A stretch of DNA of 64,000 nt from JAJRVM01 sp963700515 (GTDB taxonomy: Bacteria; Planctomycetota; Planctomycetia; Pirellulales; Pirellulaceae). Shown here piece by piece: positions 17,506 to 27,985 of the stretch. The notes beneath the pieces are model-generated. The model was not told where the DNA came from, did no database searches, and saw only the letters and a list, made by a program, of their open reading frames with translations. The stretch lies in NCBI GenBank assembly GCA_963700515.1, contig CAVOXY010000004.1, forward strand, positions 1 to 64,000, read 5' to 3'. The translations under genes were made by a program, and so were the position numbers. Position 1 is the first letter of the stretch. Each line of letters starts with the position of its first letter.

Positions 17506-18684
17506 ATGAATCGACTCAGCGGATGGTGTGGATGGGCCTCGCTCGCGGTATTGACCGTGCTGTGTGGCAGTGTGCCGGCTTCGGCAGCTGAGACTTTCGG
17601 CTATACGTCGCGTAAACCACAACTCTGGGAAACCGAGCGTCCCGTAATGGAGACGGAACCCGGGACCAACCTCTACTGGCATGACCCGCTGCTTGGATCG
17701 TGGGAGTCGTGTCGAGCTTGGGGGCCGGCGACCAACGGATGTCCACCCGCTTGGTATGGCCGGGTGGAAATGCTGACGCTGTTCCGTGACGCGAAGGAAG
17801 GTTTTAGCTTCGCCACCATCGGACCGGGAGGACCGGTGGCTTTGGGGACGGGTGATTTCCGCTCGGAATTCAGTGCTGGAGTACGGGCGCTCGTGGGCAA
17901 GACGCTGGGCGATTGGTATCGCGTGGAAGTTTCCTATTTCGGCTCGCACAGCTGGGACGACTCGGTAGCCGTGCGGAACCTCGATCCCAATGATCAAGGC
18001 GGTCTGGGAAATCTCTATTCCCCCTTCACCAACTTCGGTAATCCTGCCGGTGTGGCAGGGCTGGACTACAACGATTTCGTTTCGATGCGTTTCAGTTCCC
18101 GCCTGAACAACGGCGAAGTGAATCTGCGTCGTCGAGTTCTCATGCGGCCCGGCGATTATGAAACGTCGTTCCTGGTGGGTGGACGTTACATGCAGATTGG
18201 CGAGCAGTTTGACTATTTGAGCGAGTCGATAACGCCCGGTCCCGCGGTGAGCAGCAATTTCTTGGCGATCGATACCGACAACCAGATGATCGGCGTCCAA
18301 ATCGGCTTGCTCAGCCAGTTCCTGATCCAACAACGTTGCTGGATCGACTTCGAGATGAAAGGTGGCATCTTTCAGAATCGGGCCAAATTGAATCGGTCGT
18401 TCACCGTCGACGATGGTCTGGGCGGAGTGAATATGGCCACGGGCACCGACAACATTGACCGCACTTCGTTCGTGGGCGATCTGTCGCTGCAATTCAACTA
18501 TCAATTTGCCCCGTCCTGGACTTTCTATGCGGGCTACAACGCCCTGTGGGTCACCGGACTGGCGCTGGGCGGCAACAACTTCGAGACCGACGCGAACATG
18601 CTGCTGACGGGCCCGACACTGATCGATCACAGCGGCCAAATGGTCTACCACGGTCCCAACATCGGCCTGGTACTCTCCTATTAG
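17506..18684 (+). CDS. BBP7-family outer-membrane beta-barrel protein
   Basis: 392 residues with a signal peptide (MNRLSGWCGW, hydrophobic core, cleavage near ASA-AE at 27-28). The mature part begins with a Pro/Trp-rich segment, then WYGRVEMLTLFRD, which opens the barrel, and alternating strands rich in aromatics that end in NIGLVLSY with a terminal aromatic residue, as expected for outer-membrane barrels. The BBP7 family is largely planctomycete and its ligands are unknown. The start follows GAGAGA. It is monocistronic, with a terminator-like hairpin about 200 bp downstream. Confidence 0.85.
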   Translation: MNRLSGWCGWASLAVLTVLCGSVPASAAETFGYTSRKPQLWETERPVMETEPGTNLYWHDPLLGSWESCRAWGPATNGCPPAWYGRVEMLTLFRDAKEGFSFATIGPGGPVALGTGDFRSEFSAGVRALVGKTLGDWYRVEVSYFGSHSWDDSVAVRNLDPNDQGGLGNLYSPFTNFGNPAGVAGLDYNDFVSMRFSSRLNNGEVNLRRRVLMRPGDYETSFLVGGRYMQIGEQFDYLSESITPGPAVSSNFLAIDTDNQMIGVQIGLLSQFLIQQRCWIDFEMKGGIFQNRAKLNRSFTVDDGLGGVNMATGTDNIDRTSFVGDLSLQFNYQFAPSWTFYAGYNALWVTGLALGGNNFETDANMLLTGPTLIDHSGQMVYHGPNIGLVLSY

Positions 18685-18881
18685 TCGGTCGGACTGACGT
18701 TGGACCATTTGTGGGAGCGGTCACTGCTTGCTCCCACCGCATGCCATTCGTGATGACGCCGCACGATGCCCTACTCGGGAAATCTCCAGTCGCACGACTC
18801 AAGCAGTGCCGCCGCGCCGCCCCACTCAAGCCGCTGACCGCACTCTCGCGCAACGCCTTTCCCTGATTCGCCTTGCCCACC

Positions 18882-18908
18882 AAAAAAACGGGGAGGCTCC
18901 CCGTTTTT
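18882..18908. terminator. Bidirectional intrinsic terminator
   Basis: A7, then a stem ACGGGGAG/CTCCCCGT, then T5. It could end BBP7 transcripts, though it lies about 200 bp after that stop. Confidence 0.8.
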
Positions 18909-19322
18909 GCGGCAAACGGCGGGGGATGGGTAGTATGCTTGGCGGAAAGGACTCCGGTTGGCGGGGCCAGAGTCGCTTCGGCGTGATGGGAGACGACAAG
19001 ATCTGCCGACAAAATGACCCCGCGAGCGAGTTGTCGTCGGGTCGCCAATTCCACCGTGATTCCCCCTCTTTCGCGATGCGGGTCAGCATCCACCGTTCTT
19101 TGGCGATGTCTGGTCCGATGTGCCGAGCGCCATCGGCCCTGCTGATCGTGCGCGGACCCGATTTCGCTCACCGGTTCCGACAGCTGCATGGCGATTTGCT
19201 TGCGGCCTCTTGCGTGACGTTGACGTTCGTGCTTGGTTGGCGGCGTTTATGCACCGTGATACGATACAGGGGTAAGCCAGCTTCGGTTGACGATGACTCA
19301 CAGCACTGAAGGAGCAACGATA
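18909..19322. other. Upstream region of the double-FAD oxidoreductase
   Basis: No gene is supported. GAAGGAGCAACGATA just before 19323 supplies the ribosome binding site of the next gene. No other signal is clear. Confidence 0.45.
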
Positions 19323-22300
19323 ATGAACTGGCACCTGTCGCGCGGCGGCGTCTATTTGTTGGTACTGACGTGGGCGTGCGCAACTCCTGTTCGTGGTGCC
19401 GACCTCGTCAACGAATCGGCTCGTCAGATACCGGTTGCGGCCGATGTGGATGTGGTGGTCGTGGGCGGCTCGACCGGAGCCGTGGCGGCGGCGGTGGCCG
19501 CAGCCGAAGAAGGAGCGACGGTATTTCTCGCAGCGCCGCATCCCTACTTGGGCGAAGATATGACCGCCACATTGCAGATGTGGCTGGAACCGGGCGAGAC
19601 GCCGACCTCACCGCTGGCGCGCAGCATCTACGATGATGAGCTCGTGCAGATCGCCGAACCCAATCGTCTGCCGTTTACGTATGAGGCGGACCAGCCAAGT
19701 GCCGCGATCCATCAGGACACCACGCCGCCGAGTCGACTGCTCGACGGCCAGTGGTCCAACGCCGTCCAGCAGAGTGTGCAATTCGATACGGACACGAGCA
19801 TCGTAGCCGATCTGGGATCGGCGCAGCAAATCGAGCGTGTACGTGTCATGGTTTTTCGCCGGCGCGAGTCAGCGGAAGCTGGCAGTGGTTTCGACGTGGG
19901 GAGCGTGGCTGTATCGACCAGCGACGATGCGACAAATTGGACCAAAGCGACGTTGATCGAGAACGACCGTCCGTTTGAGGATATTCAGCGCCCTCTCGGC
20001 GCCGCTGGCTGTGCTGGCACGGTACGTCAAATTCGAGGTGCGCATCTCCCGACCGCATCAGCGGATGCTCTTGGGGGAAATCGAGATTCTGGGGCCCGAG
20101 AAGGGACTCCAGGAGCAGCCAATGCTCTCGCCTCCTCCCCCGCGGCCGCTGCACGTCAAGAAGGTGCTGGACGACGCTTTGCTGAAAGCGGGAGTGACGT
20201 ATTTGTACAGCTGCCTTCCCACGGACGTCCTGCGCGATGCCGAGGGCAAGCCGTGTGGCATCGTGATGGCGAACCGTGCCGGACGGCAGGCGGTGATTGC
20301 CAAGCAGATCATCGATGCGACTCCCACTGCCACAGTGGCTCGCATGGCGGCGGTGACATTTCGCCACCGTCCACCCGCGGAACGCCTGCTGCGGCGCGTG
20401 GTCATTGGCGGAGAGCCGCACCAGGCCGAGGGTGTGGAAGTGCGGCAGCCTTGTGCGCCCTACAGCCTGCTCTTTCCCAGCGAGACCACCGCTGTCGGTG
20501 GAGTCTATGCGGTCTACGAATATCGGTTGCAGCTACCGATCGAAGAGTCGTTTGCATCGTTCATGCGAGCCGATCAGGTTGCTCGCACGCTAACCTACGA
20601 TCCCGAGCAGCAATACACGTCGGACGTGCCTTGGATGGTTCCCAGCGAGCCGATCAACAGCCAGGCGGCGGCCAACACCGACCAGGTCGATCAGTTGCCG
20701 CTGGAGTCATTCATGCCCGCACTGTCAGATCGCCTGTTTGTGCTCAGCGGGCACGCCGACATACCCTTGTCACTGGTAACACAGTTGTTGCGTCCGGTGA
20801 ACCTGATCGAGTACGGCCAGCGTATCGGTGCGGCTGCCGCCTTGCGTGCCGGGCAAATACCGAGTCTGCGGGATGTGCGACTGGGTGGGGAGACGAGCGC
20901 GCAGCCGGCCGCGCGAGGAGACGTGCGTGAATTACTGCTGGGTCCTCGGCCGACGGGCGAGTACCGCACGATCCCGCAGGATGCGCGGGCCGTACCGGTG
21001 CTGGGTAAGTACGATGTGGTGGTGATCGGCGGTGGTACCGGAGGCGCTCCAGCCGGTATCGGCGCCGCGCGACAGGGTGCCAAGACACTCGTGGTCGAAT
21101 ACCTGTACGGGCTGGGTGGCGTCGGGACCGAAGGGGCGATCGCCAGTTACTATTGGGGGAATCGGGTCGGTTTCACCGCTACGGTGCTCGATGGCGCCAC
21201 CAAGTGGGATGTGGAACCGAAGAAGGAGTGGTATCGCAGGGAACTGCTCGAAGCAGGGGCCGACCTCTGGTTTGGAACGGTCGGTTGCGGCGTCTTCCAG
21301 GAAGGGAATCGTGTGCTCGGAGCGGTAGTCGCGACGCCTGTGGGACGCGGCGTGGTACTAGCCAACACGGTGATCGACGCTACGGGGAACTCCGACGTGG
21401 CGGCCGCCGCCGGCGCGGAAACTGCCTACACCGACGCCTCGGAGTTCGGCATGCAGGGGACGGGCCTCCCCGGTCGCAGACTGGGCGGATCGTACAACAA
21501 CACCGACTTTACGATTGTGGATGAAACGGACATGGTCGATATCTGGCAGATGTTCGTCTATTCCAAGGAGAAGTACAGCGGGGCGTTTGACCAGGGGCGG
21601 CTGATTGACACGCGTGAGCGACGTCGCATCGTGGGCGACTTTACGGTCAGTGTGTTGGACGAGATGAATCAGCGCACGTACCCCGATACGGTGGTGCGAT
21701 CGTGGAGCAACTTTGACACGCACGGCTATACGATTGATCCTTACTTTCTGCTGGAGCATCCGGAAGAAGTGGGGATCGGAGTCTGCATTCCCTTGCGAGC
21801 GATGTTGCCCAAGGGACTCGAGGGGATCATTGTGACGGGGTTGAGCATCAGTGCGCATCGCGACGCGATTCCACTGATCCGAATGCAGGCGGACATTCAG
21901 AACGGCGGCTACGCGGCCGGCGTGGCCTCGGCCATGGCGACCTATGCCGAGACGACGGTCCGCAGTGTGGACATCCGGCGCCTGCAGGAACACCTGGTCC
22001 AGATCGGCAACTTGCCACCGTCCGTGTTGGAAGACAAGGATTCCTACCCGCTGTCCGACGAGGCGATGGCTGCCGCCGTGGCCCAATTGAAGGAAGGACG
22101 TGGCGCGGCTGTCATCTTAACCGATCCGGCTCGAGCGCTGCCGCTGTTAGAAGAGGCGTATCGCCACGTCCACCGGGGCCGATCGCTTAACCTACGCCAA
22201 AACGCTGGCCACGCTCGGGGCTGACGATGGCGTTGCGACGCTGATCGAGGAAGTGCGTAAGACCAGTCAGTGGGATGAAGGCTGGAACTATCGTGGCATG

Positions 22301-22753
22301 GGGCAGTTTGGCGCCGCGTTGAGTCCGCTGGACGTGCTGATCATCCAGCTGGGGCAGACGGGCAGTCGCCAGGCACTACCGGCGATTCTGGAAAAGGTGG
22401 CGTTGCTGGATGCACGGAAGGATTTCTCGCATCACCGCGCTGTCGGATTGGCTCTGGAACTGCTGGCCGACCCTGCCGCTGCCCAGCCGCTGGCCGAATT
22501 GCTCGCCAAGGATGGCATGACGGGGTACGTGCAGCGCGACCTGGCGACGGCCAAACAGCAAGGAATGAGCGGTGGGACCAATGCCGAACGGACGCGCCGC
22601 GAATCACTGCGCGAACTGATGCTGGCGCGTGCCCTCTACCGCTGCGGCGACTTCCAGAGTGTCGGGCAGCAGATCCTGGAGGCTTATGCGCACGACTTGC
22701 GCGGCCATCTCGCTCGGCATGCCACAGCGGTGCTGGACGAAGGCCCCAAGTGA
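19323..22753 (+). CDS. Double FAD-dependent oxidoreductase, HEAT-like tail
   Basis: A secreted or periplasmic protein of about 1,140 residues with two frame breaks. Start ATG 19323 has AGGAG; residues 1-26 are a signal peptide. A first FAD-binding beta-alpha-beta (VVVVGGSTGAVAAAVA) begins near residue 45. A discoidin/F5-8-like insert follows (VQFDTDTSIVADLGSAQQIE through EVRISRPHQRMLLGEIEI). A complete second FAD domain begins at about 21010 (VVVIGGGTGGAPAGIGAARQ, DATGNSDVAAAAG). The tail from about 22180 is helical and HEAT-like (QALPAILEKVALLD, AAQPLAELLAKD). The frame changes near 19990 and near 22175; the long middle frame is 19975-22224. The substrate is unknown; context suggests carbohydrate or aromatic catabolism. 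Confidence 0.8.
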
Positions 22754-23106
22754 TCCATCCTGTTGGGTCATAAGATGGAGACAGAGAAGAACCTGGCGGC
22801 GGCGGCAACTGAATCCACTCGTCTTAACGCGGGCAGTGGCCGCAACCGAGAACGGGTCGTGCGTCAGAGGTGCTCACGTGGGTCGACTACCCGGGCAGCG
22901 GGAGCGATCTGGGATTGCGGAATGCGGCTTCGGAACGCGAACTTCGGCATCAGCAGCACCGTGGTCACCATGAGCCACTGCCGGAGTAGGCGGGCTCTTC
23001 CATTCGGCATTGCGCACTCCGCACTCCGTATTCCCGAGTCGTTCCTCCAGAGAGCGGCTGGCATCACAAGGGTGCGCGGACCGTGCCAAGATTGGCGCAT
23101 AGGGCA
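22754..23106. other. Convergent intergenic region with inverted heptamer arrays
   Basis: It separates the oxidoreductase from the convergent hydrolase. Degenerate 7-bp units (GCGGAAT/GCGGCTT type) lie at 22911-22950, and units of the opposite sense (ATTCGGC, ATTGCGC, ACTCCGC, ACTCCGT) at 23002-23036. RNA from either strand could fold there. No gene is seen. Confidence 0.6.
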
Positions 23107-23997
23107 CTAATGTTTCGGCGCCGGATCGAGTGTGATCGTATAGACCAGCACGTGCTCGCCCTGGTTCGGTGCTTGTGCCGCCCAATGGCCGCTGGGGGCC
23201 AGCACACCGCTGGGGGCGGAGCAAGGGATATCGTCGGGCGCACAGTTGTCGGCCGTGACGATCCAGAGCTTTCCGGTCTGCGCGAATTCGCAGGTTGGTT
23301 TCGTGAAACGGCCAGAAGACGTTGCGCGACCAGTCGTTGCCGTCGCGGCCGCCGTTGATAGCCTGGAAGATGATCCGTGCTCCCATGTCCGACAGTTGCT
23401 GGCTCAGATGCGGATCGGGCATCGGAGTGCACATGGGATTGGCCCACATGTCGTTGCAGATGAGTCCTCCGACAGTGATTCCTTTCAACTTGAACGTGCG
23501 CAGCGGTCGCACGGCATAGTCATTGATCTCGCCCTGCGAGGGAGTGGTCATGGTGCCGCAGCGCAGAGTCTTGCTGTGGAAGCCCAGGAAATTGCCCTCG
23601 CCATCGTAGAATCGGAGTTGGTTATAGCATTTCCCGTCATCCGGCTCGACAAAGCACGTCCCGAGCGCCAAGGCCAGTCCGGCCGAACTGGCTTTCTTGA
23701 CAATTTTGTTGAGACTGGCTTCCACCTGCTGCTGATCGAATCGCGGAGTGTAGCCGCTCAGCGATCCTTCGGGCGTGAGTAGAATATCGGCCTGTTGGGC
23801 CATTGCCTTCTCGATGGCCCGCTCAATCGTCTTCGTGTTCTGGTCGATATCTTGCGTGACCGCGATCTGAGCGATGGCCACGCGCAGCAGGTGGCCGCCG
23901 TCTCATCGCTCCGTGCCTCGAGACCGTCAAATGCCGCCGCGAAGAGCATTGCCAATGCCGCTACAGGAAAACAGGTTCGTGGCAGGATCATATTCAT
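23107..23997 (-). CDS. Secreted carbon-nitrogen hydrolase (nitrilase family)
   Basis: Hydrolyses a non-peptide C-N bond; substrate unknown. Start ATG 23997 has GGGAGG upstream and opens a signal peptide (MNMILPRTCFPVAAL). After a frame change near 23885 the catalytic domain follows: Glu in LLTPEGSLSGY, Lys in FHSKTLRCG and Cys in GGLICNDMW form the family triad. Another change near 23285 restores WIVTADNCAPDDIPCSAPSG and a C-terminus ending VLVYTITLDPAPKH before TAG at 23107. It lies 85 bp downstream of the UROD-like gene on the same strand, so the two are probably co-transcribed. Confidence 0.8.
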
Positions 23998-24082
23998 GAT
24001 AAGTGATTCCCTCCCCGCAGCTCTCGATCGATACCCATCTCTCCACCTCCACCACCCCTCGGTCGATGACGGCGAGGCGGCA

Positions 24083-25260
24083 CTAGGAATCGTAGAACCC
24101 GAACTCGTAGGCCGCGTCGTACATGGCCAGGATGTTGTCGGCCGGCACACCGGCCTGGATGTTGTGGACGTTGTTGAACACGTAGCCGCCGCCCGGCTTC
24201 CAGATCTCGATGTTGTGTCGGACGTGTTCTCGTACCGTTGCGGGATCGGCGTGGGCAGCACGTGCTGGGCGTCAATGCCGCCGCCCCAGAAACGTCAGTT
24301 GCTCGCCGAACTCGGCCTTCAGGTCGGTCGGGAGCCATGTCGCTGGCGCTGATCTGCACCGGATTCAGGATGTCGATGCCGTTGTCGAGCAGGTCGGGGA
24401 TGTAGCCTCGACAGCCACCGCACGTGTGATACCAGATCTTGGCGCTGGTGCGTGACTTGATGTACTGCACCAGTTGCTTCTGCCGCGGCTTGACCACGCG
24501 GCGGTAGAACTCCGGCTGGAACAGCGGACCGCGTTGGCCGGCCATATCGTCGCCGATCATGATCACGTCGACCACGTCGCCCACTTCGGTCAGGAACAGG
24601 CGGAACCAGTCCAGCCAGAACTGCAGCGTGCGGTCGAGCAGTGCTTCGCAGAACTCCGGCTGTTCCAGCATGTCCATGAACCACTGTTCCAGCCCCCGCA
24701 TGTACCAGCAGATCTCGTAGACGACGCCGCTGATTCCGCTGACCAGCGCGTAGGGCGTTTCGTTGCGGATCGCGAGCGCCCGCTCGCGCAAGTCGGCGAA
24801 TCGTCCGGGATCGTCACCCTTGGGAAACGGATAGTCGGCAATGTCGTCGATCGTCGCGTCGGCCAGCGGATGATGCGTGATGTCCATGTAGAGTGGCGCG
24901 TCGTCGGGCATCGACCAGCGGACACCGAACTCGTCGATCAGGTCGTGCCAGCAGTTGGCCGTCCGCGTTTGCGCGACAATGGTTCCGTCGAAACCGGCCG
25001 CCGCACCGGCATGAATGTACCGGGTATCGACATGCAGTCGTGTCGAGCACTGCCTCGCTGGGCCGGGCCAGTTGCTGGACGGCGTCCATGATTTCGACCT
25101 CTTCGGCCATCCCGAGGCGCTCGAGCAACGCCTGGTAGGCGAACTTGTGGATGCCGGTCTGGTTGCCGCCCAGATCGATGGGAACCCGGTCGGGCTGCTG
25201 GTGATTGAGCGCCGTGAGTAGTCGTTGCCGTGAGCTCATCGTCTCTTGTGCCGAGACCAT
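24083..25260 (-). CDS. Uroporphyrinogen-decarboxylase-family protein
   Basis: About 392 residues in three or four frames. Start ATG 25260 has GAGGA 7 nt upstream (MVSAQETMSSRQRLL), then PDRVPIDLGGNQTGIH. A frame change near 25030-24910 leads to YMDITHHPLADATIDDI, EICWYMRGLEQWFMD, VIMIGDDMAGQRGPLFQP and WYHTCGGCRGYIPDLLD. Further changes near 24335 and 24230 restore GGGIDAQHVLPT and GGGYVFNNVHNIQAGVPADN before TAG at 24083. This is the UROD/MtaA-like TIM-barrel fold, and the late HNIQAGVPADNI motif is typical of the catabolic branch rather than haem-making HemE. It diverges from the isomerase gene at 25476. Confidence 0.8.
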
Positions 25261-25475
25261 GGCGAAATCCTCGCAAGTGAAAGCAGATGTTGAGCGGGAC
25301 GCACCCAGGGACTGCAGCCGATGATCGCTCGTTCTGAAACGCGGGTCAAGATGGCCAACGGCAAATCGGTCGTCGGGAACCGCATTTGTGGGGCCCTTGA
25401 TTGACAGACGTTCCGCGGGCGGATATGCAGACAGTTGTGGACGCCAATGAAAACCAGCACATGGGGGATCTCGAT

Positions 25476-26300
25476 ATGGGTCAGATACGGATTGGAATGA
25501 ATCTGGAAGCGACGCGTCATCACGACAAACCGTTTGAATGGGGGCTCGATCAAGCGGCCGATATGGGGTACGAGTACGTGGAGCCGATGGTCCACTTCGG
25601 CCGGGAACTGATGAGCGAAGCGGGCTACTACCACACGGTATCCATGTTCAACGATCCGATAGTGATGAAGGAATTGTGTGCCGAGCGTGGCTTGAAGATC
25701 TCTGGTTTGCAGGCACATGGTCCGCTGGGCCGGCCGGACTATCACGGCGAATACTTGAAAATGGCGATCCGTTACGCTGCCGAGTGCGGAGCTCCGGTCG
25801 TCAACACGGATGAAGGTATCAAGGCTCCCTGGACCACCGAGGAAGAAGATTTCGTCTTGATCAAATACACGCTGCGGGAAGCCTCCTTTGTGGCGGAGCG
25901 GCGTAATGTCCTGATCGGCTTGGAGTGCCACGCGCAGTATTCCAAGACCCCCGACGGGCTCGATCGCATCTACGGCCTCGTCGACTCGCCGTCGATCGGT
26001 ATCAACTTGGATACAGGAAACGCCTACCTGGCCGGGCAGGACCCCTACAGTTGGTTGGAGCGCGTCAGGGACCGGCTGGTCCATTTGCACGCGAAGGATA
26101 TCAGTGTTGAGCATTCCGATGCGGAGCGGGGAAAGGTGACCGGCACTCCGGTCGGCTGCGCCTGCGGTGACGGAATCATCGACTGGAAGCGGGTCATCGA
26201 GATCTGTCGCCCAGCGCCACGCGACATCGTCTTTTCGGTCGAGTGCGGCACCATTGATCAGGCGCGACGCAGCCTGGAGCACCTTAAATCGCTGCTGTAG
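25476..26300 (+). CDS. Sugar phosphate isomerase/epimerase (TIM barrel)
   Basis: 274 residues from ATG 25476 (MGQIRIGMNLEATRH), with GGGGGA upstream; an in-frame ATG at 25461 and one at 25401 are alternatives. The family is the xylose-isomerase-like/AP endonuclease 2 barrel. Metal-ligand-like residues are seen in IGLECHAQYSK, NLDTGNAYLAG, LVHLHAKD and FSVECGT. The C-terminal part includes a cysteine pair (GCACGDGIIDW). It is divergent from the UROD-like gene, with 215 bp between, and 93 bp upstream of a Gfo/Idh/MocA gene, a pairing common in planctomycete sugar catabolism. Confidence 0.88.
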   Translation: MGQIRIGMNLEATRHHDKPFEWGLDQAADMGYEYVEPMVHFGRELMSEAGYYHTVSMFNDPIVMKELCAERGLKISGLQAHGPLGRPDYHGEYLKMAIRYAAECGAPVVNTDEGIKAPWTTEEEDFVLIKYTLREASFVAERRNVLIGLECHAQYSKTPDGLDRIYGLVDSPSIGINLDTGNAYLAGQDPYSWLERVRDRLVHLHAKDISVEHSDAERGKVTGTPVGCACGDGIIDWKRVIEICRPAPRDIVFSVECGTIDQARRSLEHLKSLL

Positions 26301-26393
26301 AGTCTTACACCGAGGTGGGTTCAGTATGTCAACGATGGATTCCCGCAATCAACAGGCGCAGCGTGCGCAGACAATCAGCCGAACGAGGGTGTT

Positions 26394-27716
26394 ATGGAAT
26401 ATTCGCGTCGACGGTTTCTGTACACTTCAGCTGCGACCGTGGCAGCTCCCTGGATCATCCCCGCCGCCGCTCTCGGACGCAATCAGCAGATCGCTGCCAG
26501 CGAACGCATTACGATCGGCATGCTCGGTGTGGGAAACCGGGGAAGCAGCTCGCTGCGGGCCATGGAGCCACTGCCCGATCACCAGGTGGTGGCCATTGCC
26601 GATTGCCGGCGCGAGCGTGCCACGCTGGCGCAACGACAAGTTAACGAATTCTATGCCCAGCGAACCGGGCAGCAAGCGTATCGCGGCTGCGAGATCTACA
26701 ACGACTTTCGCGAGTTGCTCGCTCGCAAGGATATCGATGCCGTGTGGGGTTGCGTCCCCGATCACTGGCACGGCGTCGTCTACAGCCAGGCGATTCAAGC
26801 GGGGAAGGACTTGTACGGTGAAAAACCGGTCTCTCGGTGGATCACCCAGGGCATCAAGATTCGACGAGCCGTGCGGCAATATGGGTGTGTGTTTCAGACG
26901 GGAACCCAGCAGCGAAGCTCTCCGCATTTCCGTCACGCGTGTGAATTGGCCCGCAACGGCTACCTGGGCAAAGTCCACACAGTCTACGTCGGTGCGCCAG
27001 GTGGAAGCACGTATCCGGCCGAGCCGCCTTCGGAGCCCCCGGCCGGATTCGACTACGACATGTGGTCGGGGCCAGCGCCTCTGATCCCCTTCGACACGCG
27101 GCGCTGCGAGTGGCTGGCGATGTATATGATCTCGCATTACTGCGCCGGCTTCATCACCAACTGGGGCGTGCATCATCTCGATATCGCCGGCTGGGGATGC
27201 CCCGAGGCATTCGCCAAACCGTTTGAAATCGAAGGTTCCGGCGTACTCCCCGCGGAAGGAATGACCGACACCTGGATCTCCTGGCAGATGCAATTGCGCT
27301 GGGAGAGTGGCTTGCAGATGAGCTACACCAATACCGACAACCCGAACAAGCAAGGCTGCAAATTCGAGGGCGACGAGGGCTGGGTGCACGTTAACCGCCA
27401 AGGCATCTGGGCGGAACCGGCGTCGTTACTGCAACTGCAACTGAAGCCGAGCGATACGCCACTGCATGCCAGCCCCGAACACGCCGATCCCTACACATCG
27501 CATACCGCCGACTTCTTCCGATCCATCCGCACGCGGCAGGATCCCGTGTCCCCGGTCGAAGAAGGGCAGGCGGCCAGCACGCTGGGCAACGTCTCCGATA
27601 TTGCCTTGCGACTGGGCCGCAAACTGCAATGGGATCCAGCCGTCGATCGCTTTGTGAACGATGATGAGGCCAACCAGATGCTCGATCGCGCACTGCGCAG
27701 TCCCTGGGAGGTGTAA
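26394..27716 (+). CDS. Gfo/Idh/MocA oxidoreductase, Tat-exported
   Basis: 440 residues. The N-terminus SRRRFLYTSAATVAAPW is a twin-arginine signal. The Rossmann motif is IGMLGVGNRGSSSLRA, and the catalytic-type EKP sits in LYGEKPVSRW near residue 142. The C-terminal substrate domain has NWGVHHLDIAGWG. Start ATG 26394 follows GAGGG. It is probably an NAD(P)-dependent dehydrogenase acting on a sugar or inositol derivative, in an operon with the isomerase before it. Confidence 0.9.
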   Translation: MEYSRRRFLYTSAATVAAPWIIPAAALGRNQQIAASERITIGMLGVGNRGSSSLRAMEPLPDHQVVAIADCRRERATLAQRQVNEFYAQRTGQQAYRGCEIYNDFRELLARKDIDAVWGCVPDHWHGVVYSQAIQAGKDLYGEKPVSRWITQGIKIRRAVRQYGCVFQTGTQQRSSPHFRHACELARNGYLGKVHTVYVGAPGGSTYPAEPPSEPPAGFDYDMWSGPAPLIPFDTRRCEWLAMYMISHYCAGFITNWGVHHLDIAGWGCPEAFAKPFEIEGSGVLPAEGMTDTWISWQMQLRWESGLQMSYTNTDNPNKQGCKFEGDEGWVHVNRQGIWAEPASLLQLQLKPSDTPLHASPEHADPYTSHTADFFRSIRTRQDPVSPVEEGQAASTLGNVSDIALRLGRKLQWDPAVDRFVNDDEANQMLDRALRSPWEV

Positions 27717-27985
27717 TGAGTCTACCACACTGGTGCCGGGTGCCACTTTTCTGAAAGCGTTGTTGGGACCCCGCCACGGTTCGTATGAGGGAAGAGAGAG
27801 ATTCGAGCATCAAATACCGAAATTATTCTTCTCATGATTCGTAGTCCTGGCAGAACCGGTGACAACGCTTGGAAGCGAAGATAAGTATTTGGCTCACGGC
27901 ATTTGACTGAAATGTTGGGCGTGGTCCGTCCGAGCACCGGCGATTCGACGCGGTGCGAAACAGTACCGAATCCAGGAGAATGGAT

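Noticed and set aside
17479..18708. 409-codon minus-strand open frame
   Set aside because: Antisense to the BBP7 barrel, which has a signal peptide and family motifs.
26427..27401. 324-codon minus-strand open frame
   Set aside because: Antisense to a clear Gfo/Idh/MocA protein.
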